Shown here in pieces: positions 5,161-5,214 of a stretch of 5,214 nt of DNA. Position 1 is the stretch's first letter. Each line of letters opens with the position of its first letter. Source of the stretch: Deltaproteobacteria bacterium (GTDB lineage Bacteria > Desulfobacterota > GWC2-55-46 > DRQE01); NCBI GenBank assembly GCA_030631875.1, contig DAOVKH010000127.1, positions 1 through 5,214 on the forward strand. Reading direction: 5' to 3'. A program made the position numbers and the translations under genes. Below the pieces are notes generated by a model that saw only the letters and a list, made by a program, of their open reading frames with translations, ran no database searches and was not told the DNA's origin.

Positions 5161-5214
5161 ATGGTAAAGCAGTCTATCGTAAAAGAATGGATAGAACTTT
5201 TAGCCACAGGGCCG
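5161..5214 (+). CDS. Start of an unidentified gene, cut by window end
   Basis: An ATG at 5161 opens a frame that stays open for 18 codons to the window edge (MVKQSIVKEWIELLATGP). AAGG at 5145-5148 gives a Shine-Dalgarno about 12 bases upstream, and an in-frame TAA at 5140-5142 excludes an earlier start. The residues are too few to name a family. Stand-alone FecR-domain genes are often followed by genes for CHASE2-domain sensor/cyclase proteins, so that is one guess, unsupported by these residues. A competing ATG at 5187 in another frame is also open but has a poorer ribosome site. Confidence 0.45.
   Translation, partial: MVKQSIVKEWIELLATGP

Overview
The window comes from a diderm (Gram-negative) bacterium of medium GC content. 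LolA (lipoprotein traffic to an outer membrane), a YajQ-family protein and a four-helix membrane-anchored FtsK all fit this. Isoleucine is written mostly as ATA, and the intergenic DNA carries repeat families that translate as the familiar spurious peptides 'HPELVSGS' and 'VIPAQARIQ'. Both traits suggest a Desulfobacterota/Nitrospirota-like or other little-cultivated proteobacterial-grade lineage. That placement is an inference; no rRNA or diagnostic marker is present.

Layout: (1) 1-429, the C-terminal part of a dCTP deaminase of the long, two-domain type. (2) 459-2675, ftsK, a complete DNA translocase. (3) 2672-3328, lolA, overlapping the ftsK stop by four bases. (4) 3352-3840, yajQ. These four genes run in the same direction with gaps of 29, -4 and 23 bases and look like one transcription unit. 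(5) 3841-4291, a gene-free region of about 450 bases packed with repeats: a large nested imperfect palindrome, two REP-like hairpins in the same orientation, and a two-copy tandem duplication. (6) 4292-5092, a secreted FecR-domain protein with an extreme lysine-rich tail. (7) A hairpin at 5111-5131, then the probable first 18 codons of a further gene at the right edge.

How the genes relate: ftsK next to lolA is an old conserved neighbourhood (also ftsK-lolA in E. coli). It joins chromosome segregation at the septum with envelope biogenesis. The dCTP deaminase supplies dUTP/dUMP for dTTP synthesis, and YajQ is a small c-di-GMP and/or nucleic-acid binding protein. The FecR-like protein lies beyond the repeat region and is probably a separate unit.

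I do not see a clear undescribed system. The points most worth a second look are the repeat cluster at 3841-4291, a perfect 10-bp hairpin inside lolA, the Shine-Dalgarno hairpin before the fecR-like gene, and that gene's lysine tail together with its unidentified downstream neighbour.
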